A stretch of DNA of 64,000 nucleotides from Rotaria sordida (GCA_905250125.1 CAJNOL010000262.1:62001-126000), one strand, 5' to 3'; positions 12,567 to 24,703 are shown, numbered from the stretch's first letter. Notes: generated from the sequence alone by a model not told the origin. A program made the numbers and translations.

Positions 12567-13752
12567 TACTTCCTGTTGTGAATTTCTAAAAAAAAAATAA
12601 ACACTTGATCTGTTTATACAACACACACAAGAAGAAGTAAGGCCGAAGGTGTTTATGCAAGGAGAGATACAAGACAGAAAAGTGGAAAGTGTTTATGAAT
12701 GTGTAATCAATAATGGAGAAAATAATATGGAAAATGTGAAGAGGATGGAACAGGCTCAAGAGGCAGAAATCTTGTGCCAAAGAGATCGGTTAAGTTCGAT
12801 GTGTTGGGAAGCAGGAGAAGGGAGAAATAAGGCGCATCCAACCTGGCAGCCTTCAGGATAAGTATGGCTGTTGGTCTCTCTGCATACAACTCCATCCACA
12901 CTCCATCGTCTCACCCACACATTCTCAAGATGGTGTGTGGATTCAAAGTTGAGAACATTAATTCTGGAATAATATGACTCTCATGACACTCACAATTGGT
13001 TTGTCCTGTGTGTATCTTATAGATGGCAATTTATATAAGGGTCCTTTGAGCTCCAACATATGTAAATAATATCGGAGAACATATCATGATTCACAGTGTT
13101 CATTTATTCAATTACTCTAGTGTCAAACGCCTCATCATCCGTTTATGTGGAGATTATATGTGTCGAATGGCGCATACTTCAAGTGTAGGAACGATTAGTC
13201 GTAGTTGCAATATGACTGTTGAATTCTATAAGGTTACGCCTTTTGATACCTTCTTCTATACGGATTAAACGTTCCTCTCATATTCTACTAGAATCATCGG
13301 TTGACTTTATCGTACTCTGTGCGAAAAATGTAAATAAAGCTGCAACTTCCTTATCATACGTTACATGACGTAGTAGTATTTAAGAAATTCGCTTGCATAA
13401 AAGTGTAGCAAACGTCATGGCATGGTTGGCAACATTTGCTAATTTAACGTCGCTTCACCTGACTATTAACTTTGTATTTTTTCGTGTAATTTGAAAAAAA
13501 ATCCACCGCTGACAATCAACAAAGAGCGTCATTCTCCGTTTTCTTATCAGATATTTGCTATGCAAATGAAAGCAGCCATACAAGCGTATGGTGTGCAACC
13601 GTATCTACTTCTCGCGCACAAAGAACAAAGAGAAGGAATCTGCATCAATCAAGTTTTTTCTCACTCTATCAATGACTCATGCAATACGAAAGACACAGTA
13701 TCGTTGTCAAAAACTAGGAAGAGAATCAATCATGTTCTTTCCAGCCTTCCCA

Positions 13753-13897
13753 AATGGATTAAATATTCAATATTGTGTTCTTGATCGATTACTATCCGAT
13801 TAGCGTAAAAATAAAATTTTCAAAAGCTTATTTTTCAAAGCTATCCGAACCATTGCCAAAAGCCCATAGTGATACAAAAATCAGAAACACCAAGGGG
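13753..13897. repeat. Duplicated segment, copy 1
   Basis: About 145 bp nearly identical to 17967-18111, both beginning AATGGATTAAATATTC and ending just after CAGAAACACC. Copy 1 is continuous with upstream sequence and runs into a run of 12 G at 13894-13905. Confidence 0.85.
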
Positions 13898-14117
13898 GGG
13901 GGGGGAGGCGGAGCTTCTTGAATCTAAGTGAGATTCGTATGATCTCTCTCTCTTCCACTGCTAGAATTTGATGGTCAAACTTTTCTCGAAGCATCAAGCA
14001 AATATGTTTTTCAACTTCACTAAACCCACAAAAGGAACGAATAAAAAGAGATACGACTAAAAGCTTCAAAATTTAGTTTTCTTTGTTCATTCTTGGATCA
14101 CAAATTACCTCAAGTAC

Positions 14118-14176
14118 GGGTGTAGATGTGTGTGGGCGTGAGTCTTCTTTTCACAAACATCCACATCCACATCCTC
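14118..14176. repeat. Telomere-like hairpin element
   Basis: Left arm GGGTGTAGATGTGTGTGGGCG, loop TCTTCTTTTCA, right arm CATCCACATCCACATCC. The pyrimidine-rich loop recurs in other copies, in either orientation. Confidence 0.7.
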
Positions 14177-14939
14177 ATACAAGATATTATCAATGGATCA
14201 TAAATGCAGCTTACTATCATTATTGGTGCAAGATTTCTGAGACCACGACTTTTCGTAGGATCTTATATGATCATATAAGATAATGATATAGGATCCGATA
14301 CGAACGTACAAGAATTTGTGATTGATCTTACTATCGGATTCCTCGTCCTAGGCATATGATTCTCTGTATCATGGTAATTTGCTCTGGGCATATTCGTTCA
14401 ATACTTTAGCAGATGTTTATTGTTCCAGTAGATTATTTTATTGTTCAATATCGGCTAAGCTCTCAAAGTATTGCTTTCGTTGCGGACCAAGGGTGTCTCA
14501 TTTGTGTCCCAATTTTTAATTCGTGTATGAATTTTTTGTTAAAGGGTAAAGAGGAGTTTAGAGATGAGGGCACAAAATTCATTGATAAATTAACAGAGAA
14601 AAATGTTCTGCTTGCTCGATTTTTGAAATAAGAAAAGACGAATGTTTGTCACAAATTTAGAATTATGATGCTTTCAATGAAGAATCTATGTGACGTTCTA
14701 CCAAAAGAAATATTTATATAATTTAGTCACAACTAGAAGAAAAATGCCAACGTTGTAATACATATACAAGAACAACAACTATTTCGACTTATACGAAAAG
14801 AAGGATATTTCAATTCTATCAGTTTATTAGCTGGCATATACATTTTCCACGACGTTTATCGAGCCATATATGAATTATAAATTATATTTAACATCGAATT
14901 TTTTAAATTTTTTTGCGTACTATGATGCTTATGTTCTTC

Positions 14940-15620
14940 TAAATTTTCATTTATATTCAAACTTGATTTAGGCATCTGCTCGAATACCTGTACATTTTAT
15001 CTGTCACTACCTTTAATTATCACACACTCTTTCATTTTTCCTCTCATTATATTTGAATGAAATCGAAGTTGATAAAATTTTGATTGTCGTATAATCTTAG
15101 ATGTGTATGAACCATGTCGTTTTGAAAAACATCACGGAAGTGCTCGGTATACAAACGAAAGCATAATTCAGTCAATCACTAGCGTATTCGACATGACATA
15201 TTATTTTGAATACGTGTACATTCTTTCTATCATTAGCTCTGATTTATTACTCATTCTTTCTATTACTAACTTCGATTTATTACTCATTCTTTCTATTACT
15301 AACTTTGATTTATTACTTATTCTTTCGTTTTTCCTCTCAATATATTTGAGTGCAATCGAAATTGATGAAGTTTTGATTGACGCATGACCTATATGTGTGT
15401 ATGTACCATTTCGCTTTGAAAAACATCACGGGAGTATTCAGTATACAAACGAAAGCATGATTCAATCAATCACTAGCGTATTCGGCATGACATATTATTT
15501 TGAATACGCGTACATTCTTTCTATTATTAGCTTTGATTCATTACTCATTTTTTCTTTTTCTCATTATATTTTTGCGCAATCGAAATTGATGAAGTTTTGA
15601 TTAATGTATAATCTAATATG
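14940..15620. repeat. Local tandem duplication of a 230-290 bp unit
   Basis: Two long copies (from about 15102 and 15397) share ACCATGTCGTTTTGAAAAACATCACGG-like starts, the same middle and a GCAATCGAAATTGATGAAGTTTTGATT end; a partial copy precedes them. The first copy carries an internal about 38-bp subrepeat (GATTTATTACTCATTCTTTCTATTACTAAC) three times. ORFs across it are a by-product of the repeat. Confidence 0.75.
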
Positions 15621-16077
15621 TACATGCGCCATTTTGTAAATAAGATAGTTTATTTGAAATAAAAAAAAAAAGATACTGAAAATTTAGAAACAAAGGAAAA
15701 TATGAAGAAACAAAAAAGAAGCGTTCGAACATGGCTTTGATGCTTGGTAGCGAGCTGGGATGTTTGATAGCTATTGTGGCAGACGTAATTCCTAAAAAGA
15801 AGATAAGACATAATAAGCTATCATAGAGATAGTTTCTGCTAGTTTCAGATACTTGATGTTTTCACTGTTCTATCTAAATATTTTTCTGGCGTTAATGGAA
15901 TATAGTAACACTTCTCATTCTACACAAAAAAATAAGAAAAACCATCCTCGCACAAGCGCAATACATTATGGACAATGCAAGTGGGCTAATAATATAATTA
16001 TGAAAAGAAAAACTCACAAGAAAGAGAAAAAGAAGTTGATCGAAAATGTATATAAATGGTAAGTTGTGGACAATACT

Positions 16078-16548
16078 TCAGCAGTGACTACCGAGTTTAA
16101 TATTACCATTACAACAGACAAATAATAATGTATAGTAGCCTTGACTACCACAGCATGCATTGCCGAGTTTAATAACACCATTACAACATGTATGTAATGA
16201 TTTATAGTAGCCTTCATTACCACAGCATGCATTACCGAGTTTAACAACACCACTACAACAGGTATATAATGATGTATAGTAGCCTTCGTTACCACAACAT
16301 GTATTACCGAGTTTAATAACACCATTACAACACGTATGTAATGATGTATAGTAGCCTTCGTTACCACAACATGCATTACCGAGTTTAATAAAACCATTAC
16401 AACAGGTATGTAATGATGTATAGTAGCCTTCGTTACCACAGCATGCATTACCGAATTTAATCATACCATTACATGTTACTGCTTCACAAAATCGTAATTT
16501 TATTAACAATAAAAGAAGAACTTCAGATAATATTACTTTAAAATTCAT
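16078..16548 (-). CDS. Galaxin-like secreted Cys-rich repeat protein
   Basis: A 156-residue single-exon ORF. Residues 1 to about 23 form a signal peptide with a hydrophobic core (VLLLLLIKL). The rest is about five copies of a 24-residue unit with the pattern GYYTSLHTCCNG, VIKLGNACCGNE, the paired-CC spacing of galaxin repeats (first known from coral skeletal matrix). The underlying 72-bp units are close to identical, so the array is young or kept homogeneous. Copies differ at a few positions (NTCC, CCSG, GSQG). The mature product should be extracellular and disulfide-bonded; a structural or coat role is a guess from the family. It is flanked by long repeat-rich noncoding DNA. Confidence 0.7.
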   Translation of the reverse strand: MNFKVILSEVLLLLLIKLRFCEAVTCNGMIKFGNACCGNEGYYTSLHTCCNGFIKLGNACCGNEGYYTSLHTCCNGVIKLGNTCCGNEGYYTSLYTCCSGVVKLGNACCGNEGYYKSLHTCCNGVIKLGNACCGSQGYYTLLFVCCNGNIKLGSHC

Positions 16549-17728
16549 AATTTTTTTTCTTTAGTATATTTATTGAATTGATATTACAAATGACTATACA
16601 TCAATCAGAATAAGGTGTTATATATATTAATTTATTTTCTATAGATTTTTCATCGTTATGCATCATCGACTATCAACCAATAAAGGTGTGTAGAGAAAAA
16701 GAAGATAAAAAGAAAAGTCATGTTTTTTATTTGCTTATTATCTGTAATGAATCCTAAGTAATGCGTGACATATAATAAAAGATACAAAATGTTTCAGATG
16801 GACAATAATTAGAAGAAAATGAAATTTTTTTTTCAAACTCAGAAGATAGGAAGAAGAAAGATACAAAAAAATAATGTTTTTTGAAACATTGAACTCATTT
16901 GATTTTCTATCATTGGTTTTTCTTTTTATAGAATGACATTAGATGTGTAAGTCGATCGACTGAGTAGCTACAACCGTTGAAAGCTAAAAATTAAAGATTT
17001 TCAACTGTTATTACTAAAGTCTCAGATCTTTGTAGCCGTAATCGTCGACTGAGGAGAAAAGCTAGGGCTAATTCAGCCGTCAACACCGACTAATGCATTG
17101 CTTTACATCTCTAAGTACTGTACCATGTTGTAAAAGTTGAATTTTACCTAATAGATGAATGTACAAACAGAAAGTTTGAAAAATATGATCAAAAACATGG
17201 ATAAGATACCTACGTAAAAATGAATTTCTCGTTGATATCAACAACGTATTGTTCTTGTTTTCGAACATACAAATTTCACTGAATTTTTATAGCTCTGCAA
17301 CAATTCAAGTTCAATAGGTGTTTCAATGTAAGTTTTTCAATTGAATGAATATTTATATTTTCAACCGATCTACTCAAACGAGAAAAACTTAATTAAATGA
17401 CTTATTCCATTTATCTTCAGGAATAATTCTTCGTCATTAGTACAGGTTCTATTTGATTAATTTTTAAACAAATGCTCTTAAATTAGTTTGATAATATGAT
17501 TAGTTAATATTTTATTCTCCTCCGTTGGATTATTTTTGACATATTTATAGAACGATCATAGAAAATAAAAGAAGCGTGAAATCCAAAAACTTTAAAAAAA
17601 CATTTTCTGTAGTAAGCTCCATGAAATAGCGATTAGTGAAAAGAACTATTTTATTTCATAGCTTCATTTCCAGAATATATGGCTTATAAAATCAATAAAT
17701 TTGAAAATGTGTAAAAAAACTAGGGTTG

Positions 17729-17872
17729 ATGTGGGTGTTTGTGAAAAGAAGACTCACACCCACATTCAGAGGTGTGGGGTGTGGATGTGGGTGTATCTCC
17801 TCTTCATCTACACCCACACCCTATGTCACTTTGAACATAGAATTGGCATGTCAACGAAGAATTAAGTATAAG
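17729..17872. repeat. Paired telomere-like hairpins with conserved tail
   Basis: Two hairpins lie back to back. The first (17729-17766) has loop TGAAAAGAAGAC; the second (17770-17821) has arms GGTGTGGGGTGTGGATGTGG and TACACCCACACC around TCTCCTCTTCA. The second is followed by a tail of about 50 bp (CTATGTCACTTTGA...AAGAATTAAGTATAA) that also follows the hairpin at 35399. Confidence 0.75.
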
Positions 17873-17966
17873 GGTGTGGGTGTCGGTGTCGGTATGGGGG
17901 GGGGGGGGGGGATGCGGATATAGGTGTGCGTGTGGGTTTAAAGAGGAAGAACACCCACACCCACCC
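17873..17966. repeat. Telomere-like hairpin with a 16-G run
   Basis: The left arm GGTGTGGGTGTCGGTGTCGG runs into 16 consecutive G (17896-17911), then GGTGTGCGTGTGGG, loop TTTAAAGAGGAAGA, and right arm ACACCCACACCCACCC. The right arm directly abuts the duplicated segment starting at 17967. Confidence 0.7.
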
Positions 17967-18111
17967 AATGGATTAAATATTCAATATTGTGTTCTTGATC
18001 GATTACTATCCGATCAGCGTAAAAATAAAATTTTCAAAAGCTTATTTCTCAAAGCTATCCGAACCATTGTCAAAAGCCCGTAGTGATACAAAAATCAGAA
18101 ACACCGAGGGG
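17967..18111. repeat. Duplicated segment, copy 2
   Basis: Nearly identical to 13753-13897 (see that entry). Its left edge coincides with the end of a telomere-like hairpin and its right edge with the start of a GC-rich island. Confidence 0.85.
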
Positions 18112-18780
18112 CGACTGAGCTTCCCCAGGACGATGATTTCGGCCTCCGGATCCTGTCGGAACCGTCAGGAAAACATACGGAAAATGGAAGCAGTATTTCA
18201 GACTGGAAAGCACCGTACCGAATCCTTTCGCTTCCGTGCAAAGCCAGTGTCCGGAATTATTTTTGGAAATTACCATATCCGCGTGGAATTCTTACGGAAA
18301 GTTACCGTCTCCTGCTTCCCAGGTCAAAGAATACGGCAAGGAGCCAGCCGTTTCCCGCGGGGAATTCACGGATCTGATCGCCGGAATCATCGTTTTGGGG
18401 TATTTTTCTGCAGGATACGATGAATTTTCTCGCCGGTTCCTACAGGATATGTTTTTCGTAATCATTGACCTGGGATCATATCTAGGCGGAATCACACTGG
18501 AAACGGCCAGATCTTCTCCTATGTTATCTACTAACAACATAGAAAATCTCGGAACTCAACGGAACACGGCCAAAATATTCCTAAACAAGATAACACCGGC
18601 TATTTCCAGCAAACTCCCGACACTTCCGTCGCTATCCCGCTGGAAACGCTCGAAAACGGCAAGCAGAATCCGTCAAAGTCCTGCGCAGTACTATCCCTAA
18701 GATCCGATCGTTTCCTACCATTACCCGCAGGAAACGGTGCACTGACCCGTTTTCCCGCCAATTCCATAAAAATTCACTAC
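18112..18780. other. GC-rich island of short mirrored words
   Basis: About 670 bp with composition unlike its surroundings, packed with GGAAAC, CCGGAA, TTTCCCGC and small palindromes such as TTTCCCGCGGGGAA and TCCTACAGGA. Open frames exist on both strands but encode nothing recognisable. It may be a degenerate nonautonomous transposon made of short repeats, like the element at 6471; I could not find its termini. Confidence 0.4.
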
Positions 18781-19082
18781 TTTCGGTCAAAAGCGTGGGC
18801 TCCAAACTGCCTAAACTCCAAATTTCGAGCTCACTTACGCATCCATATTTTACTCAATGACCTCTGTTCTTGCTTTAAAGTTAATAGTAAATGGTAGGCT
18901 CCCATCGATAATAGGCATAGACTATGAGCATTATGTAACTGTAAATTAATTAATTAATTAATTAGTATGCATCTTAATTAGTCCTCATCTTGAACAATAC
19001 TCATCGTGATTAATACTCAACCAGTTAGCACTAATTAAGATAAGTACTCATAACTCTCGACGGGTTAAACTATGAAGACGCA

Positions 19083-19490
19083 TAGGCATTCAAGTACTAC
19101 GCCATGGGTATACCCTTAGGTCCTCAGGGGCTTTCCTATTAGGATACTCTTAGGTTCTCAAGGGCTATCCTATAGGGGTATTCTTAGGTTGTCAAGGACT
19201 ATCCTATAAGAGTACGCATAGGCCTTCAAGGGCTATAATATAGAAGCATCCAGGAATCCTCAAAGGCCATCGTATATGGATATCCATAGGTCAGCACGAA
19301 CTATTCTATAGGGGTGCTCATAGGTCTTCTACCGTTTTCCTATAGGAGTACCCATATATCCTCAAGGACTATTGTACAAGGGTACCCATAGGTTTTCACG
19401 GGATATTATATGGGATACCCATAGGTTTCCACGGATTTTTCTATAGGGGTATCCGTAGGCCCCCAAGCAGTATAATATAACAGTGCCCAT
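19083..19490. repeat. 34-bp minisatellite, about 12 units
   Basis: The TAGG anchor of the unit falls near 19083, 19117, 19151, 19185, 19219, 19251, 19287, 19321, 19355, 19389, 19422 and 19456, an almost strict 34-bp period. Consensus is close to CTATAGGGGTACCCATAGG plus TCCTCAAGGGCTATC. Confidence 0.85.
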
Positions 19491-19969
19491 TAGAGCTCTT
19501 GAGAAGCTATGGGCAATTATTTTGAAAGCATACCACATTTACATCGACTCCATGCGAGTGGGATAAAACTTTCTGAGCTAGTAGAATTTGATATACTAAT
19601 CTCGAAAATCAGCTTGAAATTGTTTTAAAATGATGCTGTAGTAGCTTGGAACGAGCAGTTTCTGAAGCAATGTCGGTCAATCGTTGATTTCTACAAATTG
19701 TCTATTTTAAATGGTCACAACTTGATAAAATTCACAGTGGATACTTGCCAATGATACTAACCTATTAAACACTAACTTTTTCCTCTGAAGTTCGCTTTCT
19801 ATTGAAATGTTCCGCATAACAATAAACTTTTTCCTGATTTTGGAAGGGTATCTTCCGCAATAACGAACAACATTTAGTTACCAATTTTTTTATATGTTGA
19901 GATCATCTTTGCACGACATATACAGTTATGCGATTTTGAAAGATTTCGTTACCACACGTTTCTCAAACG

Positions 19970-20352
19970 TGTTTTCTTTTTGCATTAGCTCATTCAGCAC
20001 TGAAACAGCGCTGATACAGTCGGAGTAGTTACTAAACTTTTCCCAAAAGTCTTTTTTTCGTTGGCTGATTCTACGCTGCAACAGCGCTGATACAACCGGA
20101 CCAATTACCAAACTTTTCCTAAAAGTGTTTTTTTCGTTGGCTGCTTCAGCGCTGAAGCAGCGCTGATTTAGCGGGAGTAGCTACTAAAATTTTTCCAAAA
20201 GTCTTTTTTTCGTTGGCTGATTGTGCGCTGAAACAGCGCTGATACAGCAGGAGTAGTTACCAAACTTTTCCCAAAAGTCTTTTTTTTCGTTGGCTGATTC
20301 AGCGTGAGTAGTTAACAAACTTTTCCCAAAAGTGTTTTTTTCTATGGCTGAT
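19970..20352. repeat. 76-bp tandem repeat, about five units
   Basis: Units read AAACTTTTCCCAAAAGTC, T run, CGTTGGCTGATTC, AGCGCTGAAACAGCGCTGA, GGAGTAGTTACC. Anchors at 20041, 20117, 20194, 20269 and 20324; the last spacing is shortened to about 55 bp. Each unit contains a small palindrome around CAGCGCTG. Confidence 0.85.
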
Positions 20353-21984
20353 GACCATCCACGATTTGCTAACCAGTCTCATCTCTATATAAGAAAGTGA
20401 GTATTGATTGATTAGTTTATATAGAGCACATATTCATTGAAATATGCCGTATCTATGTGGAAGATGCTCTGGATAATTCATAATTTACTAAAAGCTCTAT
20501 TGTTCATCAGGAAAAAACATTTATAGTAATTTCTTCCTAAAAATGTTGTCTAGTCAGTCAACATTGTGGGTCATTTTTTGCCTTGATGGAAAACTTGATT
20601 TTAAACTTCTTTTTTTCCAATTTTGTAGAGAAGAAAAAGCTGTACAACATATGTGAAATTCAGCGTGCGGACATTTAAAATGACTGAATGGCGGTAGCTG
20701 ATGCATTATCAAGAATTGACACTCTTTTCACTCTGAAAATGGCCAGTCATGAATAGTATTTTATAAATAACTGTGGATCAGTCTATGGAAATATAATATG
20801 TAAATACCTCGTTTTGTTCAGCTTTCGATGCTCTACCTTTTCGGATATTATACGAAAAGTTTAGCTAATTTGTTGTCGTCTAAAAAACTCGGCTTTATAT
20901 AAATGATTTTGCATAACATTCTGAAAATAATCTCGGCAGTGTTCCACAGTCCACTCTGGTTAACTTTTCATCGGCCCAACCAAACACGTTAAAAATTTGG
21001 ATTTAGAGGTTTTCGACGATTCTGAATAAGATGAGAATATCCAATTAAAAATCTAAATTTTAACAAGTACTTCGATGACGGACATGATACTTCATAGTGT
21101 CATGAATTCTGTCTTAAGTAACTAACTGATTTTTTTTGGTCATAAGAGAATTATGCGTTTGCTTTTTATGCCATAATATAATGATATTGTAAAAAGATAG
21201 ATAAGTGCAAAAAAAGTACGATTGATTATATGTCTGCCATGAATTCTATGAAACTAAATTTTCTTGTCTTTTTGGTGTTGTGAAAAATACCGATACGTGT
21301 TAATTGAACTTATGAAGTGAATGTTCCTACGTTTCTCGTTCATGTTGCATCATTGTTTCATTTTGTTTTTTGTATGAAATCCTGGAGTTAAGCAGTTTAA
21401 AACATTAAATTAAGCCATTCTGAATAATTCGTGTATTGTACGCTATTGTTTCTTTCTCTTTGTCATCGAATAAATTTTATATGATATGTAAATTGTTAAG
21501 TGATCTCGTATATGACTGTGAAAATATGTAATTGAAACGATTGTTACAAAGCTTATAGTTGAATATCGTTTATATCCCTCTTTTTTCATTTTGTAACAGA
21601 ATTCAAATTATGGACTTTTAATGCGTTCTGTTTTTTGTTCTTCTCTTCACTATTTGTTCTTTTTCTTTCCCGTTCGTATCGGTATTGCACAGAAGCTCAG
21701 AAGCGCGTCTAATCTGAATATAAGGGGGTGCCGATATTGATATCATCTCTCGCTGACCTTTCTATCCTCTTTTCTCTTTATCTTGTCTCTGTTGTTCTCT
21801 TCTGTGTTCATCTCTCTCAGTTGTTCTTTCCTGTGCTCATCATTCCTTCTTGCTCTCTCCTATATAAGCGTATTGTATGTGAAGTAGTTACATTCTGGAG
21901 ATGTGAAGTAGCTCAATAAACATCATTACCGGGGGTGGCGGAAAGTTACTCAATTCAGTTTGTCGTTACAAACAAGAAAATAAT

Positions 21985-22470
21985 ATTCGAAATTAATGCG
22001 TTGTAGTGCATCGAAACATACAACAGTGAAGAACAAGATACTATTCAAGAGTAATGCATTAATAACAATCAACATCGCAATATCATCTGATACTAATACA
22101 TTATAATACATTAAATAAAAAAACAATCAACTTCACAATATTATTCAATAATAATGCATTGAAATCCGTTAAAACAAACAACAGTGAACAACAAAATACT
22201 ATTCAAAAGTAATGCATTGTAATGCATTAAATATATACACAATCAACATCATAATAATATTCGAGAATAATGTATTGTAACGCACTAAAAACAATCAACA
22301 GTGAGCATAAAAATGCCGTAAGATAAAAAAAAGTGTCAATATTACCAATAATGAACTTTAAAATGTCAATCAGTAGTAATTTCGCGGTATTGCACTGCGT
22401 ATGATCAATAATAAAAAGAAGAATGTTATTAGAGAATAATGCTTTGTAATGCATTAAAAAGTCATCAATA
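21985..22470. repeat. 58-bp tandem repeat with TAATGCATT anchor
   Basis: TAATGCATT-like anchors at about 21994, 22052, 22094, 22152, 22210 and 22267, mostly 58 bp apart with one 42-bp interval. Units also carry ACAATCAACAGTGAACAACA and ACTATTCAA. Later copies decay. Confidence 0.75.
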
Positions 22471-23052
22471 GCAAATAGAGAAGAGAAATCACAGCAAGAA
22501 AAAATATATTATAAAGAACATCGAATCTTTCAAATAATTTTTTTCAGGTCAGTAAACAATCGACCTACGGATATGGCAGTGTAGTGCCATTCAAAAGAAT
22601 ATTTGTTATTAATTTGAAAATTAGTATAAAATAATCATGATAATACATATGGTTTCTTTTGATGATTAGATTATCAATTATGTTTATTTTCGTAAATTAA
22701 TGAATAGATTATTTTGATCACGTATATGAGCAGTGCTCTATTATAGTCATACTTTTCAGAATTAATCTCTTGAAAAAGAAAAAAAATACTAAAGGCTCAG
22801 TGTTATTCATACTTTATTCTATTGTTCATTTTTCTCGTTGTTATTTCTTTTCTTTCTCTCTTGTTTGTCTTATTATTCTTCTCGTTCATTAAAAATAAGA
22901 AAATTATTGAATAAGAAAAAAATAAAATGAAATAAAAAAATATAAATATTTATTGTATTCGTTGTTATTCTCTCCATTATTATACATTCAAAAATATAAT
23001 TATAACTATTCTAAAATGAAAAATTCATGTTGTCGTATCAAATTAAAAGAAT

Positions 23053-23210
23053 TTATATAAATTTTATATTTTGCTTTTTCGGTGTTTTAACAGGCATGTG
23101 CCCATCAATTTATATAAATTTTATCTTTTGGTTGTTGCTATTTCAACATGAGTGTGCCTTGCGTTGTATAAATTTTTGTTTTTTCTGCTATTTGAAGAGG
23201 AGTGCAGTTT
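23053..23210. repeat. Three-copy repeat of about 55 bp
   Basis: Three successive units begin TTTATATAAATTTTAT (or TTGTATAAATTTTTGT), followed by a TTGCTATTT-like core and a GAGTGTGCC-like end, at about 23053, 23110 and 23164. Confidence 0.65.
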
Positions 23211-24258
23211 TTTTTAAACTTTTCATTTATATTCGAACTCGAATTAGACATTTACTCTATCTTTCTCTTGTTCTCCATATCTTAAATTGTAGTGAACAAC
23301 AAATTTTATGCTAGAAGTCCCACGAGCAAGTATTTTATCGATTTGTCAATAAAAACAAGATACTTGCACGCATCCAAGGCTATTTTTCAAGATTCGACAA
23401 ACGATTGTATAGAAAAAGAATAATGAAAACGATTGCCCCCTTTTAACGATAATCCATGCGCCAGGTGCATTAATCCGTCTTTGTTTATAGTGTTTTTTTC
23501 TTGTTGTGTACATACGGACACGCATGGTTTTGATGCAATGTATTATGCTTTTCTATTGATTACAATATGAGATGGAGAGAAAGCATGCGTGATAATGATC
23601 AGAACTTTCAAAACAAAATGCAAATGCGTATCAAACAAAAGCTCAAATGTAATTGCGTGTTACACGTGTCATGAGAAAGGAAAAAATAAGTAATGATACA
23701 TCGATTTGTATTTTACGAGAAAATATTTTAAAGATCATCGAATTGGTTTATGTTTCGGCACAAACAAAACCTAAAATTTCGACAGTTTTCTTAAGAGAGA
23801 CGCTGTTGAATCCTCTATCAAACTAGTATTGAAAAATCTTGTGAACTTGTTTCAATAGATTTATAAAAGACGCAAATCGAAGGCTTACATTACGATGCAG
23901 CATCCCAATATTTTCAAAAAATAACTGATATGTTTGTCTCGTTGATCATTTTGTATATTTGGGTGCTGGCACAAGCAATTGACAAACTTCATAATCCTTC
24001 TCTACAAGAGGCGCTGTTAACTTCATTACATAACTAAAAATGAAAGTTATTTGTTCTGATCATTTTTTAAGAGACTTTAACGTTGATGATGAAATTTTCT
24101 CTAATTTTTGAGTTATAAAAAAGTGTACGCTATCGTACATATTGTATTAATATCTCGTTAAACAAATGATAGATTTTCAAAGTTTTTCGAAAGATGCACG
24201 CTTCAATTCTGTACAAAAAGTGTAAAAATACTCTTGATTTTTGAAGAATTATGATGTA

Positions 24259-24469
24259 GGATTGTCCGGAAAGTTCGGGCAACTCATGTTCTATGAAACC
24301 GTACAATAGCAAATGGCACATTTATTCAAACGTTTCTAATGGCATAAGCAGCTTGTGTGATCGTTGACAATATGTGGTTGCTAGCGATGGTCATTACACT
24401 GAATAAATGCAGCACTTGTTATTGTACGGTTTCATAGAGTACGAGTTACACGCACTTTCCGGACAATCC
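24259..24469. mobile_element. Miniature mariner-type element with a transposase tail
   Basis: A 211-bp element flanked by TA at 24257-24258 and 24470-24471. The TIRs are about 55 bp, starting GGATTGTCCGGAAAGT and including CTATGAAACCGTACAAT. Between them, 24338-24406 reads as the C-terminal end of a mariner transposase (IxxLxDR...SDGHYxE then stop), with a TGA where the family has Trp or Cys. It is an internally deleted, nonautonomous mariner derivative. Confidence 0.85.
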
Positions 24470-24703
24470 TATGGTTCGGTTTGATTATGATTACACAGTA
24501 AAACAAGGACGATTTATTCGTCCGATAGGATTGATAGACAATACCCCACGTGGAGAACGTATGATTATCATTATTTTACATTCCCTTTTTCTCTTATATT
24601 CGAGGCGTGCGCACAAATAAAAGAAAAGTTTTTTCCTCTTCTCCTTGAGAAAAAGCGTTCTCTCTCTTCTACAACTGAAAATGTAATTTTTGAGCAGCTT
24701 TGT

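Larger units (their letters stand above)
12640..16077. other. Intergenic DNA with repeats and one unexplained ORF pair
   Basis: Holds part of a duplicated segment (13753-13897), a G-run, a hairpin (14118-14176) and a local tandem duplication (14940-15620). Overlapping ORFs at 13491-13803 have a codon-like look but no domain I recognise. An ORF at 14413-14631 is likewise unassigned. Confidence 0.4.
16549..24256. other. Gene-free, repeat-rich tract of about 7.7 kb
   Basis: No gene is supported. The tract holds telomere-like hairpins (17729-17966), a duplicated segment, a GC-rich island, four unrelated tandem arrays with periods near 34, 76, 58 and 55 bp, and a TAAT simple repeat at about 18947-18964. 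Confidence 0.6.

Noticed and set aside
13491-13803. Overlapping ORFs with possible coding look
   Set aside because: Two frames compete, no domain is recognisable, and the 3' part belongs to the duplicated noncoding segment.
15103-15600. Two ORFs of 94 and 67 codons
   Set aside because: They are products of the local tandem duplication and consist of repeated IleLeuSer-rich translation.
17989-18700. ORFs of 144 and 154 codons in the GC-rich island
   Set aside because: Open frames also occur on the opposite strand, composition is repeat-driven and no domain is visible.
19083-20352. CRISPR-like array
   Set aside because: The tandem units are contiguous and diverged, without unique spacers, and the context is eukaryotic.
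21700-21960. LTR-like promoter/poly(A) arrangement (TATATAAG at about 21861, AATAAA at about 21915)
   Set aside because: No matching second LTR, no clear TG..CA borders, target duplication, or gag/pol sequence nearby.
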